The position numbers were made by a program, and so were the translations under genes. Shown here piece by piece: positions 9,015 through 18,558 of a stretch of 64,000 bases of DNA. Every line of letters starts with the position of its first letter. Position 1 is the first letter of the stretch. The notes beneath the pieces are model-generated. The model was not told the origin of the DNA. It searched no databases and was given only the letters and a program-made list of their open reading frames with translations. Source of the stretch: Synechococcus sp. BIOS-E4-1. GTDB lineage: Bacteria > Cyanobacteriota > Cyanobacteriia > PCC-6307 > Cyanobiaceae. The stretch is taken from contig NZ_CP047935.1 of NCBI RefSeq assembly GCF_014279995.1, forward strand, positions 2,005,494-2,069,493, written 5' to 3'.

Positions 9015-9383
9015 TTAAAAGTGCTTTTTAAAAAAGTAGGTGTTGCCGTTGAATACAGTCTTATCAAAGTCAAACTGAATCATCTCCTGCCAGAGCTGTT
9101 CGGGACTTCGCTGCTTCAACAACTTTCTAGGCAGGCAGCCCTTAGCAAGAGCACACCAGTCTTTGACGAATTGTTCCAAGACGACACCTTCATCACCCTC
9201 GTACTCAGCAAAAAATGAGTCTAAAAATTGCTTCGCAGTACTAATATCGTAGCTTGAAAGAATGACAAGAAAACCATCAATATCATTTTGATCAACTACA
9301 AAACAAGTCTTTTTACAGATTATGTCAACAAGATCCTGCACGATCAAGCTTTTTGATTGGTACCAGTTTGACATGTCAGCCAT
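9015..9383 (-). CDS. Hypothetical protein, second gene of an unknown operon, 122 aa
   Basis: I place the start at the ATG 9383, which overlaps the stop of the upstream gene by eight bases and implies translational coupling; a longer in-frame opening to 9527 would run far into that gene. The product is acidic and helical (FLDSFFAEYEGDEGVVLEQF) with a basic stretch (CLPRKLLKQRSPEQLWQEM) and four Cys. No catalytic motif is recognised. Confidence 0.55.
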   Translation of the reverse strand: MADMSNWYQSKSLIVQDLVDIICKKTCFVVDQNDIDGFLVILSSYDISTAKQFLDSFFAEYEGDEGVVLEQFVKDWCALAKGCLPRKLLKQRSPEQLWQEMIQFDFDKTVFNGNTYFFKKHF

Positions 9384-9843
9384 CACACCAGCTGATAATT
9401 TTGAGGTCTTCATCGCCTTCCTGGAGTAGCTCGACAGAAACATCATTAAACCAAGCAACGAATTCCAATGAGTAACATTCGCCATGAGGCGTTTTTGTAT
9501 ACGTGCCGCTGGAAAAATCCAATCCATCCTTTGTTATAGAAAAGGCTTCAGCATGGTGAATATAAATTGCATAAGCAAATTTTCTCAAACATTCTGCTCG
9601 ATCATGATCATTTAAACCACAGTCATTGATCCAGAGTTCAAGGTTGTCATCAGAAACCATTCGCAACTTGTATTTGTCGACCATCCTAGCCGAGATAAAA
9701 AACAATCCTGAGTGCTGATGATCATACCAGTAAAACCCACTTTCATATCTCGAATAATCCTTGGCGTGCTCAATCAGGTCGTCCTTGATGGAATAGAACT
9801 TTTCTTCCCATCCTCGATTGTCTTGTGGCTGTCTGCTTTGCAT
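9376..9843 (-). CDS. Hypothetical protein, first gene of an unknown operon, 155 aa
   Basis: This soluble protein is rich in aromatics and His/Asp (SGFYWYDHQHSGLFF near the start, FAYAIYIHHAEAF in the middle). The pattern of alternating short strands suggests a compact alpha/beta fold. The stop overlaps the next gene's start. No promoter is evident upstream. It is unrecognised; the tight three-gene packing, AT-rich codons and lack of known relatives suggest an acquired or lineage-specific cassette. Confidence 0.55.
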   Translation of the reverse strand: MQSRQPQDNRGWEEKFYSIKDDLIEHAKDYSRYESGFYWYDHQHSGLFFISARMVDKYKLRMVSDDNLELWINDCGLNDHDRAECLRKFAYAIYIHHAEAFSITKDGLDFSSGTYTKTPHGECYSLEFVAWFNDVSVELLQEGDEDLKIISWCDG

Positions 9844-10441
9844 CTGATCAGACTAATTGATAAAGAAATAAAAACAAGCTGTCTGATTCTTCTCTATCCA
9901 GAGAAGCTCTTTGGATCAATGCCGTGACAGTGAACAGCAAGTAGCTGCCTGCGACTCCCCATGTCCTGGACTAGCGCATCATGAGTATCAATCCAACCCT
10001 AGAAATCGTGAAGGAAGTTCTTCATGAATATTACAGGCGATTCAACCAACCCTCACTAATCCAAAGGATCGGCCTGTAGATCTGGTTTTGTAGCGGATCG
10101 AAAACATTTACTTGTGGTCAATCACATCAAGCCACATCAGAACATGGGTTGCTTAAAGATGATGCAAGATCAGGCAGTAAAAGAGCAAGCAACTCCAGTG
10201 ATCACGACAGTCAGGCTATTCCAGTAGCGACACGGTTACCAGTACAGAGTTCATGCTGATCAGGACATCAAGCAAAAACAGTCGGAACAGCCATTAGTCC
10301 AGGTGGTGAAGCCTTGCAAGAATGGAATCACTCAGTGCATCACCACGCCCGCTGAAATCGATTTCCAGAACTGATGAACGGGTCAAATCACTTATTGCGA
10401 TGGGGCTAATGCTCATAAGCCAGCTCGTCAATCTCTGCGAG
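9844..10441. other. Gene-poor stretch
   Basis: There is only a 32-codon frame (9981-10079) and a minus-strand frame (10294-10503) that overlaps the real gene at 10442-10720 in another frame. No gene is supported. Confidence 0.4.
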
Positions 10442-10720
10442 TCAGCTCTCGTCTTCGTCAATTTCGTCAAAGACAACGCATCGATGGGGGTTGTCCGACG
10501 CAAAACGGATCGACATCTGTTGGATATTCTGCGTTTCGTCTGGCAGGCCTCGATATGAGATTCCCTTGGTGATGGACCCCAATGTCAAGGTATCGGGTGT
10601 TCTCTTGAGATCAGTGCAATGTGCAGAGAGGTTCGTAATGGCCGCTGCCTCAGAATCTGCTTTGACTTTCCAGAGGACGTCGACTTCAACAGGGGTTGTG
10701 ATCAGGTAAGTAGGGCTCAT
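10442..10720 (-). CDS. Hypothetical protein, 92 aa
   Basis: This is a clean ATG frame with gene-like codons. The N-terminus YLITTPVEVDVLWKVKADSE reads as a beta-alpha start, and the tail FDEIDEDES is strongly acidic. A small single-domain cytosolic protein is likely. No family is recognised. Confidence 0.55.
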   Translation of the reverse strand: MSPTYLITTPVEVDVLWKVKADSEAAAITNLSAHCTDLKRTPDTLTLGSITKGISYRGLPDETQNIQQMSIRFASDNPHRCVVFDEIDEDES

Positions 10721-11596
10721 TAAGCTCCGACAGACCTATGAATTGTGCATCGCTGCTATTGCGTTGTCAGGTGACTGTTGCTGCTGCAGCATGCAAATCC
10801 CTCACCTAGAGCAAGGACGCATCGGATGCATGACGCCATGGATGCTGTCTTGATGACAACAAAGTAATCAGCTGAAAAGCCCTGACCGATTGAGGTTGAC
10901 AGAAAGTGGGACACAGAATCCCGCTGAGTCAATAACTGACGTTACACACCATCGAGCAGCGTCAGTCTCAAAATTGAGAAAAGCGGCTATACACCAACTT
11001 GAGCGGCTGATTGGCGAGCGGTACTCACACAGGCGCCGAAAATGAAGGTTAAGCGCTGTGATCCCAGATGGCGCTGCGTAAAAGTGCTGGCTGCTGAGTC
11101 GAGCTGCCAGCAGCATTGAGCCTGTAACCACAATCACAGAGATCAGTAAGGCCGGTCATCTGTTCAGACGTTGAACGGAAAATGATGTGTGCATCGAGAG
11201 GTACCAGACCTCCAACGATTGCAGATTGATGCCTCAAGAGACGGACATCGGCGGTACCGCCTTCTTTTCTCTGCCTCAAAGGGAGAGCTTCGGAAATTTT
11301 GAAGCACAGCAGACCCATGGCCACGAGGCTGCTCTCACGGGGATCTGATCGGTCTGAGAACAAGGCAAGGGGGCGAGGCATTCATAGGTGCAGCGAGGTC
11401 CGATGTCTTGAACATTCATCGCTAACGAGTGTTCATTCCAGCACCTTTGTTGATGAGACCGATTGGGCTGCAGGTAAATTGCTTGAAGCTATCCAATCCG
11501 TCGACGCCACACTGGTCCTGCTGAAAGAATCTGTATGAAATTAATAACAGAGTAGTCCTTCCAGCTTGAGCAAGTAGTCAAGAGAAAGCCAAGATC
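10721..11596. other. Gene-poor stretch
   Basis: Several frames of 79-110 codons overlap one another on both strands (10868-11137, 11049-11381, 11299-11538). None has a coherent hydrophobic pattern, a good start or a recognisable motif. The stretch is probably decayed DNA. Confidence 0.4.
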
Positions 11597-11782
11597 TTAC
11601 TTCTTAAATAGAACAACTAGTAACGAAACAACGCTGAGAACTATCACGCCATAAAGCCAGGTTTTACTACTGTATTTATTATTGAAGTTGAGGACCCAGT
11701 CAGGAACACCGTCGATGACAAAGAGGATGGTTAGACCAAGAAACAGAACAATGGGAACACCTAAAGCAATTAAAAGATCCAT
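11597..11782 (-). CDS. Small two-span membrane protein, 61 aa
   Basis: I use the ATG at 11782; a TTG at 11794 is in frame. Two membrane helices are clear: residues about 2-22 (LLIALGVPIVLFLGLTILFV) and about 42-58 (YGVIVLSVVSLLVVLF). A polar loop (PDWVLNFNNKYSSKT) lies between them. No family is recognised. Confidence 0.6.
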   Translation of the reverse strand: MDLLIALGVPIVLFLGLTILFVIDGVPDWVLNFNNKYSSKTWLYGVIVLSVVSLLVVLFKK

Positions 11783-11868
11783 AAAGTAAATCAACTCGTA
11801 TACACTATAACCTGCACCTCATCGTTGAGTGTTTTGATATTCAGGCAAATATTCTGCTGTTAAATCTC

Positions 11869-12048
11869 ATGACTGAAGAGAGAGGAACAAAACAATATGC
11901 CCACAAGGATCAACCTTTGAACCCCCACAAAGGCAACGACGGTATTGGTCTATGGATTTTTCATCAATACTTCAATGCAGTTGATGACATCTCGAATCTG
12001 AGGCAACCGTCCTCACCGGCTCAAGAGCATGAGAGAACCTTTCTGTAA
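11869..12048 (+). CDS. Possible hypothetical protein, 59 aa
   Basis: ATG at 11869 opens a 59-codon frame with a plausible protein: a polar His/Gln-rich start and a central GLWIFHQYFNAVDDISNL. It has neither membrane segments nor a recognised domain. It is flanked by gene-free DNA. Confidence 0.35.
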   Translation: MTEERGTKQYAHKDQPLNPHKGNDGIGLWIFHQYFNAVDDISNLRQPSSPAQEHERTFL

Positions 12049-12554
12049 ATTTTGGGTGGATATCCAACTCGGAAGCTAGGGCGACCATCTGAGCTGATTG
12101 AAATCACGACGCATCATCTGAGGCTGAAGAGACAAAGGCAAGGGAAAAGTCAAAGAGTCAAACGCAACCGATAGCTCCTACAATGCTTTTGTTCTAAATA
12201 TTTTATACTATACTTTAAGCAAAATCTTTAAAAACTGCACATCAGCAACTGAAAATTATTTAAAAATAGCAAAAACGACTGGACCAGTGAAGCTGATTTT
12301 CACCCTGTCAGTCCATTCTCCTCTGATTGCCTGTTCCAACAAGAGTGAACATGAATCTCCGCGGATACCTGTATAATCACGTAACATGAGAGAGCGCTGT
12401 TGTAGACAATGACCAGAAAACTCAGACAAGAATAACTACACCAATTTCACAATGACGGCAGAACCCCTTTATTTCGAAACTCCGAAACGAAAGCTGAAGG
12501 ATCTAATCGTTCCTAAATTCTGCCCATTCACTCTTCTCCCTCTACTTCGAAGCG
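12049..12554. other. AT-rich intergenic region with a possible -10 box
   Basis: No supported gene is seen. TATAAT occurs at 12372-12377, but I find no good -35 partner at 16-18 bases. A 39-codon frame at 12452-12571 overlaps the start of the next gene and is not called. Confidence 0.35.
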
Positions 12555-12947
12555 ATGCAGCTCACTCGTGATTATGTAGATAAAGCCATTCATTTGCTTG
12601 AAGTTGGAGCAATCGATGAATTTTTAGCCAATTATGTGGCGGAAAATGTTCAATGGGTGATTACAGGCTCAAGCGTCCTTGGTGGCATTTATTCGTCGAG
12701 GACTCACTTTATCAATACTGCGATATCAAGGTTAAAATCCTCTTTGGATGGCGATATTCAATGGATAGTAAAAAATGTCATCATTGATGGTTCCGTTGCT
12801 GTACTGGAAATGACATCAAAGGCTGTTTCCAAACAAGGGCAACCTTACAATAATCAGTACGTTTGGATATTAGAGTTTAATGGCATAGTGTTTGACAAAG
12901 TCCGAGTATATTTTGATGATGTTTTAGTGAATAAGATTATCAAGTAA
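12555..12947 (+). CDS. SnoaL/NTF2-like protein, 130 aa
   Basis: The protein has the outline of the NTF2-like/SnoaL ketosteroid-isomerase-related fold. It begins with a helix (DYVDKAIHLLEVGAIDEFLANYV) followed by AENVQWVITG, the typical strand after the helix. Alternating strands end in NGIVFDKVRVYFDD, the usual last strands of this fold. Length is typical. Members bind or isomerise small hydrophobic molecules, but the fold alone does not give a substrate. It is a single gene in AT-rich DNA. Confidence 0.65.
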   Translation: MQLTRDYVDKAIHLLEVGAIDEFLANYVAENVQWVITGSSVLGGIYSSRTHFINTAISRLKSSLDGDIQWIVKNVIIDGSVAVLEMTSKAVSKQGQPYNNQYVWILEFNGIVFDKVRVYFDDVLVNKIIK

Positions 12948-13283
12948 CTTGCACTTGAAACATCAACATCTCCGCCAACATCATGCTTGCGACTGTATGG
13001 TTGAGCACCAAAGCTCTTCAATCGATGTTTTGATCGAAATTAGAAAAAAGCATTTTATGAAACCGAACAACTCAAGGATTCAAGGATTTGATCTTCAATG
13101 GCCAACATATAATCAGAACACGTGTACTGATATACAGGCCGCTCATGAGTCATTGCAACAGCCTATATATGAAAAAATAGTCTCAACGAAGGCAAGGAAA
13201 ACGTAAATCATAGTTAAGGAAGAAAAGGTCGTTTTAAAGAACATTTTTTTAAGACTATAGACCTGGAAGGGGACGACAATGCC
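12948..13283. other. Intergenic stretch
   Basis: A frame at 12949-13206 starts immediately after the previous stop, but its composition (scattered Cys, His and Gln, no structure) is not gene-like. Nothing else is seen. Confidence 0.35.
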
Positions 13284-13589
13284 TCAGAAGCGCAACTGAA
13301 TTGCAAAACCTGCGGGTGCTCCATAGACGTTTCCATACCTGACTCCATAGACAGGAATCACACGTGGAGAACGATTGAACTCACGTTGATATGCACGCCG
13401 ACCGTACCTGTCGTTACGATTGTCGCGGCGAATTTCCCTGCGTAGCTGCCTCACTTTCATTTCATGTCGTATTTTATTTTCATAGCTTCTCGCTTCACTA
13501 GCTGGGGCTAGAGCACCTGTTGTAGCTCCAATAAGACCAAGGCAAAGAACTGCTTTGATTACTTTGGTGGCATTACTAAAGATCGTCAT
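13284..13589 (-). CDS. Secreted basic protein with signal peptide, 101 aa
   Basis: Residues 1-34 form a signal peptide: basic start, hydrophobic core AVLCLGLIGATTGALA, and a likely cleavage near ASEARS. The mature part is highly basic (RQLRREIRRDNRNDRYGRRA) and ends in Tyr/Gly/Val-rich residues. It would be exported to the periplasm or surface. The charge suggests binding to an acidic polymer, which is inference. Four TCTGGTGA repeats lie 59-122 bases upstream of the start. Confidence 0.65.
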   Translation of the reverse strand: MTIFSNATKVIKAVLCLGLIGATTGALAPASEARSYENKIRHEMKVRQLRREIRRDNRNDRYGRRAYQREFNRSPRVIPVYGVRYGNVYGAPAGFAIQLRF

Positions 13590-13647
13590 GGCTGAGGAGT
13601 AAATGTTTGGGGTCTTGCCCCCTTGACTTCTTCAAGATCACAGCCTT

Positions 13648-13711
13648 TCTGGTGAACCCCACTGCACAGCTCTGGTGAAGCACCCAAAAGTTTCTGGTGA
13701 GCCTCTGGTGA
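13648..13711. promoter_or_regulatory. Four TCTGGTGA direct repeats with helical spacing
   Basis: Identical octamers start at 13648, 13671, 13693 and 13704, so the spacings are 23, 22 and 11 bases, close to whole turns of the helix. They lie just upstream of the minus-strand secreted-protein gene (start 13589). The geometry is that of a multi-site operator for a DNA-binding protein. No known cyanobacterial box with this sequence comes to mind. Confidence 0.4.
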
Positions 13712-14098
13712 GAGGCTCAAATGCCTCTCCCAGGCTTCAATCAGCACACGAGGAAGCCGTTGATGCCGAGGCAGCCGGGTCCCCCAGAAACCACCGTTTC
13801 TAAGAAGCGGGGTTAAACGCGCTCAATCTTGGTATTTGCTGACTGAGGTGTTGATCGTCAACCATGTAGATCATTCCTGTTGTGGGCTCTCCGACCTACC
13901 GTCATGCTTCGATGCCCATAACCACATCAAATCAATCGCCCATGAAAGGCTGATCAATTAATACTGACACTGGCAAAGCGAAAGCAACGGTGTGTGGAAT
14001 TCGCAGCTTTCAGATTAAAATAGATTTCAAAAAGACATTAAAAGCAAGACTAAAGGCAGTACTTCTATAAGTTGCAGCTTAGATATTACTTTTAAGAA
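13712..14098. other. Intergenic region
   Basis: No gene is supported. The last 100 bases are AT-rich and precede the 360-residue gene, so they probably carry its promoter. Confidence 0.4.
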
Positions 14099-15181
14099 TT
14101 GAAATACACTGATTTCGAAAAATCAATATCCTGGGCCGCCAGCGAAGTTTTCAATCAAACAGATCAACACTTATGGAATCCTATCCTGGAGATGGCAAGC
14201 AAAATCAAGCTTGATGAAACCTGCAAAACAAACGAATGCTTGCTTGAATTTCATCATGAGGATCACTTATCACTAGATGTATCTTTTGGCATTTTGTCGC
14301 CAGCGGCACGTTTACCTGCTGAGTTTATGCCAACCTGGTGGGACTTATATGTTGAGCGTTGTGATCAACTCGTACCATCCCAATCTTTTTTCGAAACCAT
14401 TGACACCAATAATGCTAGTCCCAAATATAAAAAGCGAAACACTTCATTTAGTTGTGCTTTGCCTGATTATCATTATCTCGAATTTGACTTTTTAGAAAAT
14501 TCAATTCGTCTGGGTGGCGTGTTTCAGAGACTGGACAGCCTAAAGAATGAGGTGCCTCCACAAATGTTGAACGAAATCCTTGATTATTGTCTTATTTTAC
14601 AAGAGAAGGATAATCGAACGAGTGAGTGTGAGCAAATGTTGAAGGATATCTTTGAGTGTCTTGGCTGTCCATTTTGGATTGGCCTCATGATTGGACGAGG
14701 GGACATGATCAAACTCGTTTTTAAATCTTCTGTATCACTTGAAAATATACAACCTAGTTTTTGGCAGTGGTTTTCATCAGACTTTCAGGTTTCATTTAGA
14801 AATGCCATAAAATGTCTTTCTGCTCTTGAACAAACTGGTGTACGATGCTGCCTTGATTTATGCTTATCAAAGCCGTCAAACCACCCAAGACTTTGTTTTG
14901 AGATCTTCCCGGCTAACCACGTTAAAGAGTCAACGAGTTGGTCTGTTTTGAACTCACTGCAGAGTTGCTTCAACTTAAAAGAGGACTTAATACTGCAGAT
15001 ATGCAATTTATACAATGATCTGCCGCGAGGAGTCAAAAAAACTCCATTTAGTCATATCTTCCCATGTCCACAATTGCCTTACAATACGATTGCAGCTATC
15101 TTTAGTCATTACAAAATTTGCCTTGAGAAAGATAAGCCAGTACAGCTAAAAACTTATGCCCATGTTGTTGCAGAGTTGTAG
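14099..15181 (+). CDS. Unrecognised protein beside a Nif11 precursor, 360 aa
   Basis: A TTG start opens one long AT-rich frame. The protein is soluble and reads as two similar-sized halves. The first contains HHEDHLSLDVSFGILS; the second contains PFWIGLMIGRGDMIKLVFK and RLCFEIFPA, followed by a helical C-terminal segment. My impression is that the second half has the outline of uncharacterised cyanobacterial proteins often found beside Nif11-type peptide genes, but I cannot verify that. It lies 463 bases from, and convergent to, a Nif11 precursor. No catalytic motif is seen. A TTG start and low GC suggest modest expression or recent acquisition. Confidence 0.55.
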   Translation: MKYTDFEKSISWAASEVFNQTDQHLWNPILEMASKIKLDETCKTNECLLEFHHEDHLSLDVSFGILSPAARLPAEFMPTWWDLYVERCDQLVPSQSFFETIDTNNASPKYKKRNTSFSCALPDYHYLEFDFLENSIRLGGVFQRLDSLKNEVPPQMLNEILDYCLILQEKDNRTSECEQMLKDIFECLGCPFWIGLMIGRGDMIKLVFKSSVSLENIQPSFWQWFSSDFQVSFRNAIKCLSALEQTGVRCCLDLCLSKPSNHPRLCFEIFPANHVKESTSWSVLNSLQSCFNLKEDLILQICNLYNDLPRGVKKTPFSHIFPCPQLPYNTIAAIFSHYKICLEKDKPVQLKTYAHVVAEL

Positions 15182-15643
15182 GATCGCGCATTAGTGAGAC
15201 ACCTTTTTCGTTCACACAATTCAAAAGCGAAAAATCTGCCTTTTGAATATTTCAAGGCTTTTCTTATGTTAAATGATGAAGCTTGTGACAGCTGTTTTTC
15301 AACGCCTGGATTGAATGATCCAATAAAGAGCGTCAAAATCAAAACAACCTCTGGGTAAAGTCAAGGAAATCGAAGTTTGATCGGATCAGGCTAAAAAGCA
15401 GCCTGATGTAGCATTAAAGTGCAAGAAAAAGCTCTGAACACCTTTCAAATCTTCAAGTTCAGTTTACCGAGCAAGGCAATATGACGAGCAGTCGCTTGAT
15501 TCCAATGCTTTTTAACAATCCCAATCAATTAACCAGGTAATATTACTGCTTGTATTTTTTCCTGAAGATTGATGTGGCCATGTAGGTTTTTATGATACTC
15601 TAAGATGTCGCAGAAACACGTAATACGTCAATGGCCTTGACAT
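15182..15643. other. Intergenic region with a hairpin
   Basis: Bases 15385-15392 (ATCAGGCT) and 15400-15407 (AGCCTGAT) form a perfect eight-pair stem with a seven-base loop between the convergent 360-residue gene and the Nif11 gene. There is no T-run, so it is at best a weak terminator. No gene is seen. Confidence 0.4.
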
Positions 15644-15892
15644 TTAGTTCCAATCTGGAGCTGCAGCTGTTCCTGGCCCGTACCCCCAGCAGGTGTTCAT
15701 CCAGCATCCACCCGCTACATGCTCTAACTCCTCTTTACTAAGTTTACTGAGTTTCTCCGAAGTAAATTCGCAGCCATATTCTTTAGCGAGACACACGACT
15801 TCTTCAGCAGACTTAGCTGTTTTGAGCTTTTCTTGAAGGTGTGTATCGCCTTTAGCTTTGGCAAGGAAAAACTCGAGTTGTTCATTGGACAT
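15644..15892 (-). CDS. Nif11-type (prochlorosin-like) peptide precursor, 82 aa
   Basis: The leader begins MSNEQLEFFLAKAKGD and ends EELEHVAGG, the Nif11 leader layout used by prochlorosin (class II lanthipeptide) precursors. The double Gly is the expected cleavage site. The 20-residue core has two Cys (CWMNTC at its start) and two Thr, with Trp and Gly. One or two thioether rings are possible if a LanM enzyme acts on it, or a disulfide otherwise. I chose the ATG that matches the family N-terminus; in-frame starts at 15910 and 15937 would add an atypical extension. No modifying enzyme is nearby. Confidence 0.8.
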   Translation of the reverse strand: MSNEQLEFFLAKAKGDTHLQEKLKTAKSAEEVVCLAKEYGCEFTSEKLSKLSKEELEHVAGGCWMNTCWGYGPGTAAAPDWN

Positions 15893-16053
15893 TGGTGTTT
15901 TGCGAGTCATCTCAAAATACCCATAAAGAGAATACAAGCCAATCCTTCGATTAGGGGATATTTAGCGGCGCTTGGCTGGCCCTCAATGCTGCATCTGAAG
16001 GATTGAAACTGAACCGGGTGGTAACTAGCTTGAAGGAGCACCAAGCAAGACCG

Positions 16054-16230
16054 ATGAAAGACAAAACAGCCAACAAGGACACCGATGCAAATCAGAACAG
16101 ACTCAGCGAAAACGAGCTGAAAACCGTTCAATGCGGCATGACCTGGAATCAGTTCGTTAGTAATCAGGACAACCTTGGACTGGAGGAAGCGGCCACAGCA
16201 CATGACCAAGGAGTTTGGAGAGGGCCTTAG
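16054..16230 (+). CDS. Possible short-leader peptide, 58 aa
   Basis: After a polar Lys/Asp/Asn-rich N-terminus comes NRLSENELKTVQCG, which resembles the LSxxELxxVxGG processing motif of double-glycine leaders, here with Cys-Gly. The remaining part has no further Cys. It could be a bacteriocin-like or decayed peptide gene. The evidence is the motif only. Confidence 0.3.
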   Translation: MKDKTANKDTDANQNRLSENELKTVQCGMTWNQFVSNQDNLGLEEAATAHDQGVWRGP

Positions 16231-17150
16231 TCCCTCCACGAAACCAGGCACTAGGGCTCTGGCTGTCGCTCATGGAACCGAAGCTAACCAAGCCTGTCAC
16301 GCCTGAATACAAACAGAAGAACTGATGCCGTGATTGGTGAATAGGTCCAGTTCATCAATACGATCGTTCAGATCGTGCTCCGAACCGACACAAGCCTGGC
16401 AGTTGGTGGAGGTGAGTGAGTGATTGCTGGAAGACGCATCGATAGGCACAAACTCAGTCACCCTTGACCTGTTGCCAAAAACCCCTGACTTGGCTGCAGA
16501 CTCCAAAAGGTTCATGGAATTTTTATGGATCAGAGTCAGGACGCCCCTGCATGGAAACGACAAACAACATCGATACGAAACAAGAGCTCTAAAAATTGAT
16601 GTGGAGCGAAATCGGAGTGTCAATCACCTCCCCACCGACGCCTGTAGCAACCTGGGACGAGAGCAAGTCGGACAAGAAACTGATGTGCTGCTAAACGAAC
16701 AGGGACCAGCTTCATTGCGAAAGAAGGTCAACTGATATGAGCAACGAACATCATCAAAGTGACAGACGCCCACACAAAGCGGATCATGACAGACTTCATC
16801 CGAAGCATCATGACAAGCAACAGCTCAAACAGGGCAGTTCAGAAAAACAAGAGAGTCAACCCAACGGTAAAAGTCGTGATCATTCGCACAATGGTGACAC
16901 ATTTCCGAACGAAGAAAGGCGAGTTGATTCAGAACAGTGATCAGCTCATCTTGAGCGACAAACTCAATCGCGGATGTTAAGGCGTTCGTCTCCAATTTTT
17001 CAGAGCACTGGATCTTGGTCCAAGATTGTTAACGGCTTGTTGGTCATGGCCAAGGACTCATTGAAAAGGGTCATTGCGCCATCTACAAGGGCATCCGCGA
17101 TCATGCATGGAACCCAGAGTCAGAGCAGCCATCCATTCCGGATCTAGGCT

Positions 17151-17178
17151 CTGGGCACTGGGCACTGGGCACTGGGCA
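17151..17178. repeat. Tandem repeat (CTGGGCA)x4
   Basis: Four exact copies of the heptamer CTGGGCA are followed by a degenerate fifth (CTGGGAA). The repeat lies in non-coding DNA and looks like a slippage product. Confidence 0.85.
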
Positions 17179-17706
17179 CTGGGAATTGAATACTGGGCAC
17201 GACTGGAGACAGGACCCACCAACAGGATGTGTTTTGGTATCTGTGAAGGGGCATCAGTCGAAGGGTTTCAGTGTTCATCAATCAGCCACGGAGTTCATCA
17301 TTTAGGGAGCAAGGATTGCAGGGTGGAATCGAAGCTGCTTTCAAGGCATTGCACAATGAAATACTTGAACAATTGAACAGAATATTGAGCCATCACATTC
17401 ATCGACGGGACTTTGGCTTACTCCCAAACAGGTAGCTGAACAATCACATCTACGAATAAAGTTTGTCAACATCCACCACATCAACAACAGTCACCAGTCA
17501 TTCAGGCTGATCATGGGGGCTGAAAGATGATGATTTACACGTCAGAACGTTGAAGACTGATGGCAAAAAGCACGAAATCGAAACCTTGATCACTTGAAAG
17601 CAATGATTTTGAGTAGCATTCGTTCTGCGGATTGAATTCATGCATAGAATCAACCATAGTAATACACATTGCATGGATCCATCGGGAAACGTTGCGGTGC
17701 AAACAC

Positions 17707-18558
17707 ATGAATAAAGAGTTAATCACTGGCAGTAGCAATCCTCAGCTCAAGGCCTACTGGCGCACCCGTCTAGGAGTGACCGCTTGGCAACACCCTACGG
17801 GAATATTGACCAGCCGTCGCCTTCGAAAGGGCCATGGCCCCTTAACCGTTGTTCATTTCAAACGTCTGAGCCTCAGATCGATGACACGGGCGCTTTGTCA
17901 TCCCAAGCAACTCAATCGCCTTGAGGTTCTTACATCTCTGGCCTTTATTGTTGGGCCTCTTTTATTTGCTATCGGATCGTTGTGGTCGCTGATAGAGCCA
18001 GGAGCAGTAGAGATCAGTTCAGCAACACTTGCAATGGGATCCGTGTTCTTTACAGCAGGGGGCTGGTGGCAACTGAGACAGGCACAAATTGCTGTTGAGA
18101 AACTTCCTGCAGAAACAGAAAACTGGCAGTGGTGTGGTCTTCGCTGCGCCTTAACCCAGAGCATGGGAACGGTGTTATTTAACATCAACACCTTCTTTCT
18201 CTGGGGTTGGGCTCAGCCAAATGAAATTGGCTGGCTTTTGCTAGCAGTGCTTCCAAATCTTTTGGGATCTATTTTATTTTTAATCTCCGCTGCCGATGGC
18301 CTGATTGAGGTTGGCCACGGAAAGCTGCTGGTCTATGAACCAAATCACCTCGGCTGGTGGATCGCGATGGTTAACGGACTGGGCTGCCTATGGTTCATGC
18401 AATCTGCGTTAGCGGCTCTTCCAAATCACTTGCCAGAGCAAAGCGTTTTTAATGCAGACATGGCGGCTCGAACAACGTTCCTTGGCTCTCTTGCTTTCGC
18501 AGTGGTTGGACTCTTAAGCCTGGCTGAATGTTCAGAAGACGAGATCACCAGCACATAA
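17707..18558 (+). CDS. Multi-span membrane protein, YrhK-like repeats, 283 aa
   Basis: I use the ATG at 17707, since the in-frame opening to 17632 adds an unlikely basic extension. After a basic cytosolic N-terminus (about 75 residues) there are six or so membrane helices. Three of them repeat a G-S-x-L/F-F theme (MGSVFFTAGGWWQLRQA, MGTVLFNINTFFLWG, LGSILFLISAADGLIE), as in YrhK-domain membrane proteins. The function of that domain is unknown. It is a single gene with long gaps on both sides. Confidence 0.6.
   Translation: MNKELITGSSNPQLKAYWRTRLGVTAWQHPTGILTSRRLRKGHGPLTVVHFKRLSLRSMTRALCHPKQLNRLEVLTSLAFIVGPLLFAIGSLWSLIEPGAVEISSATLAMGSVFFTAGGWWQLRQAQIAVEKLPAETENWQWCGLRCALTQSMGTVLFNINTFFLWGWAQPNEIGWLLLAVLPNLLGSILFLISAADGLIEVGHGKLLVYEPNHLGWWIAMVNGLGCLWFMQSALAALPNHLPEQSVFNADMAARTTFLGSLAFAVVGLLSLAECSEDEITST

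Larger units (their letters stand above)
15893..17706. other. Long gene-poor stretch
   Basis: Only weak frames are present. One (16054-16230) has a leader-like motif and is listed separately. A very polar His/Gln-rich frame (16737-16940) and the frames overlapping it are not convincing. A short tandem repeat lies at 17151-17178. Confidence 0.4.

Noticed and set aside
11049-11381. 110-codon minus-strand frame overlapping others on both strands
   Set aside because: Composition is not protein-like and three alternative frames of similar length overlap it.
12452-12571. 39-codon frame overlapping the NTF2-like gene start
   Set aside because: Short and without ribosome site; better explained as leader DNA of the NTF2-like gene.
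16737-16940. His/Gln/Asp-rich 67-codon frame
   Set aside because: Extreme polar composition and competing frames over the same bases; no coding signature.
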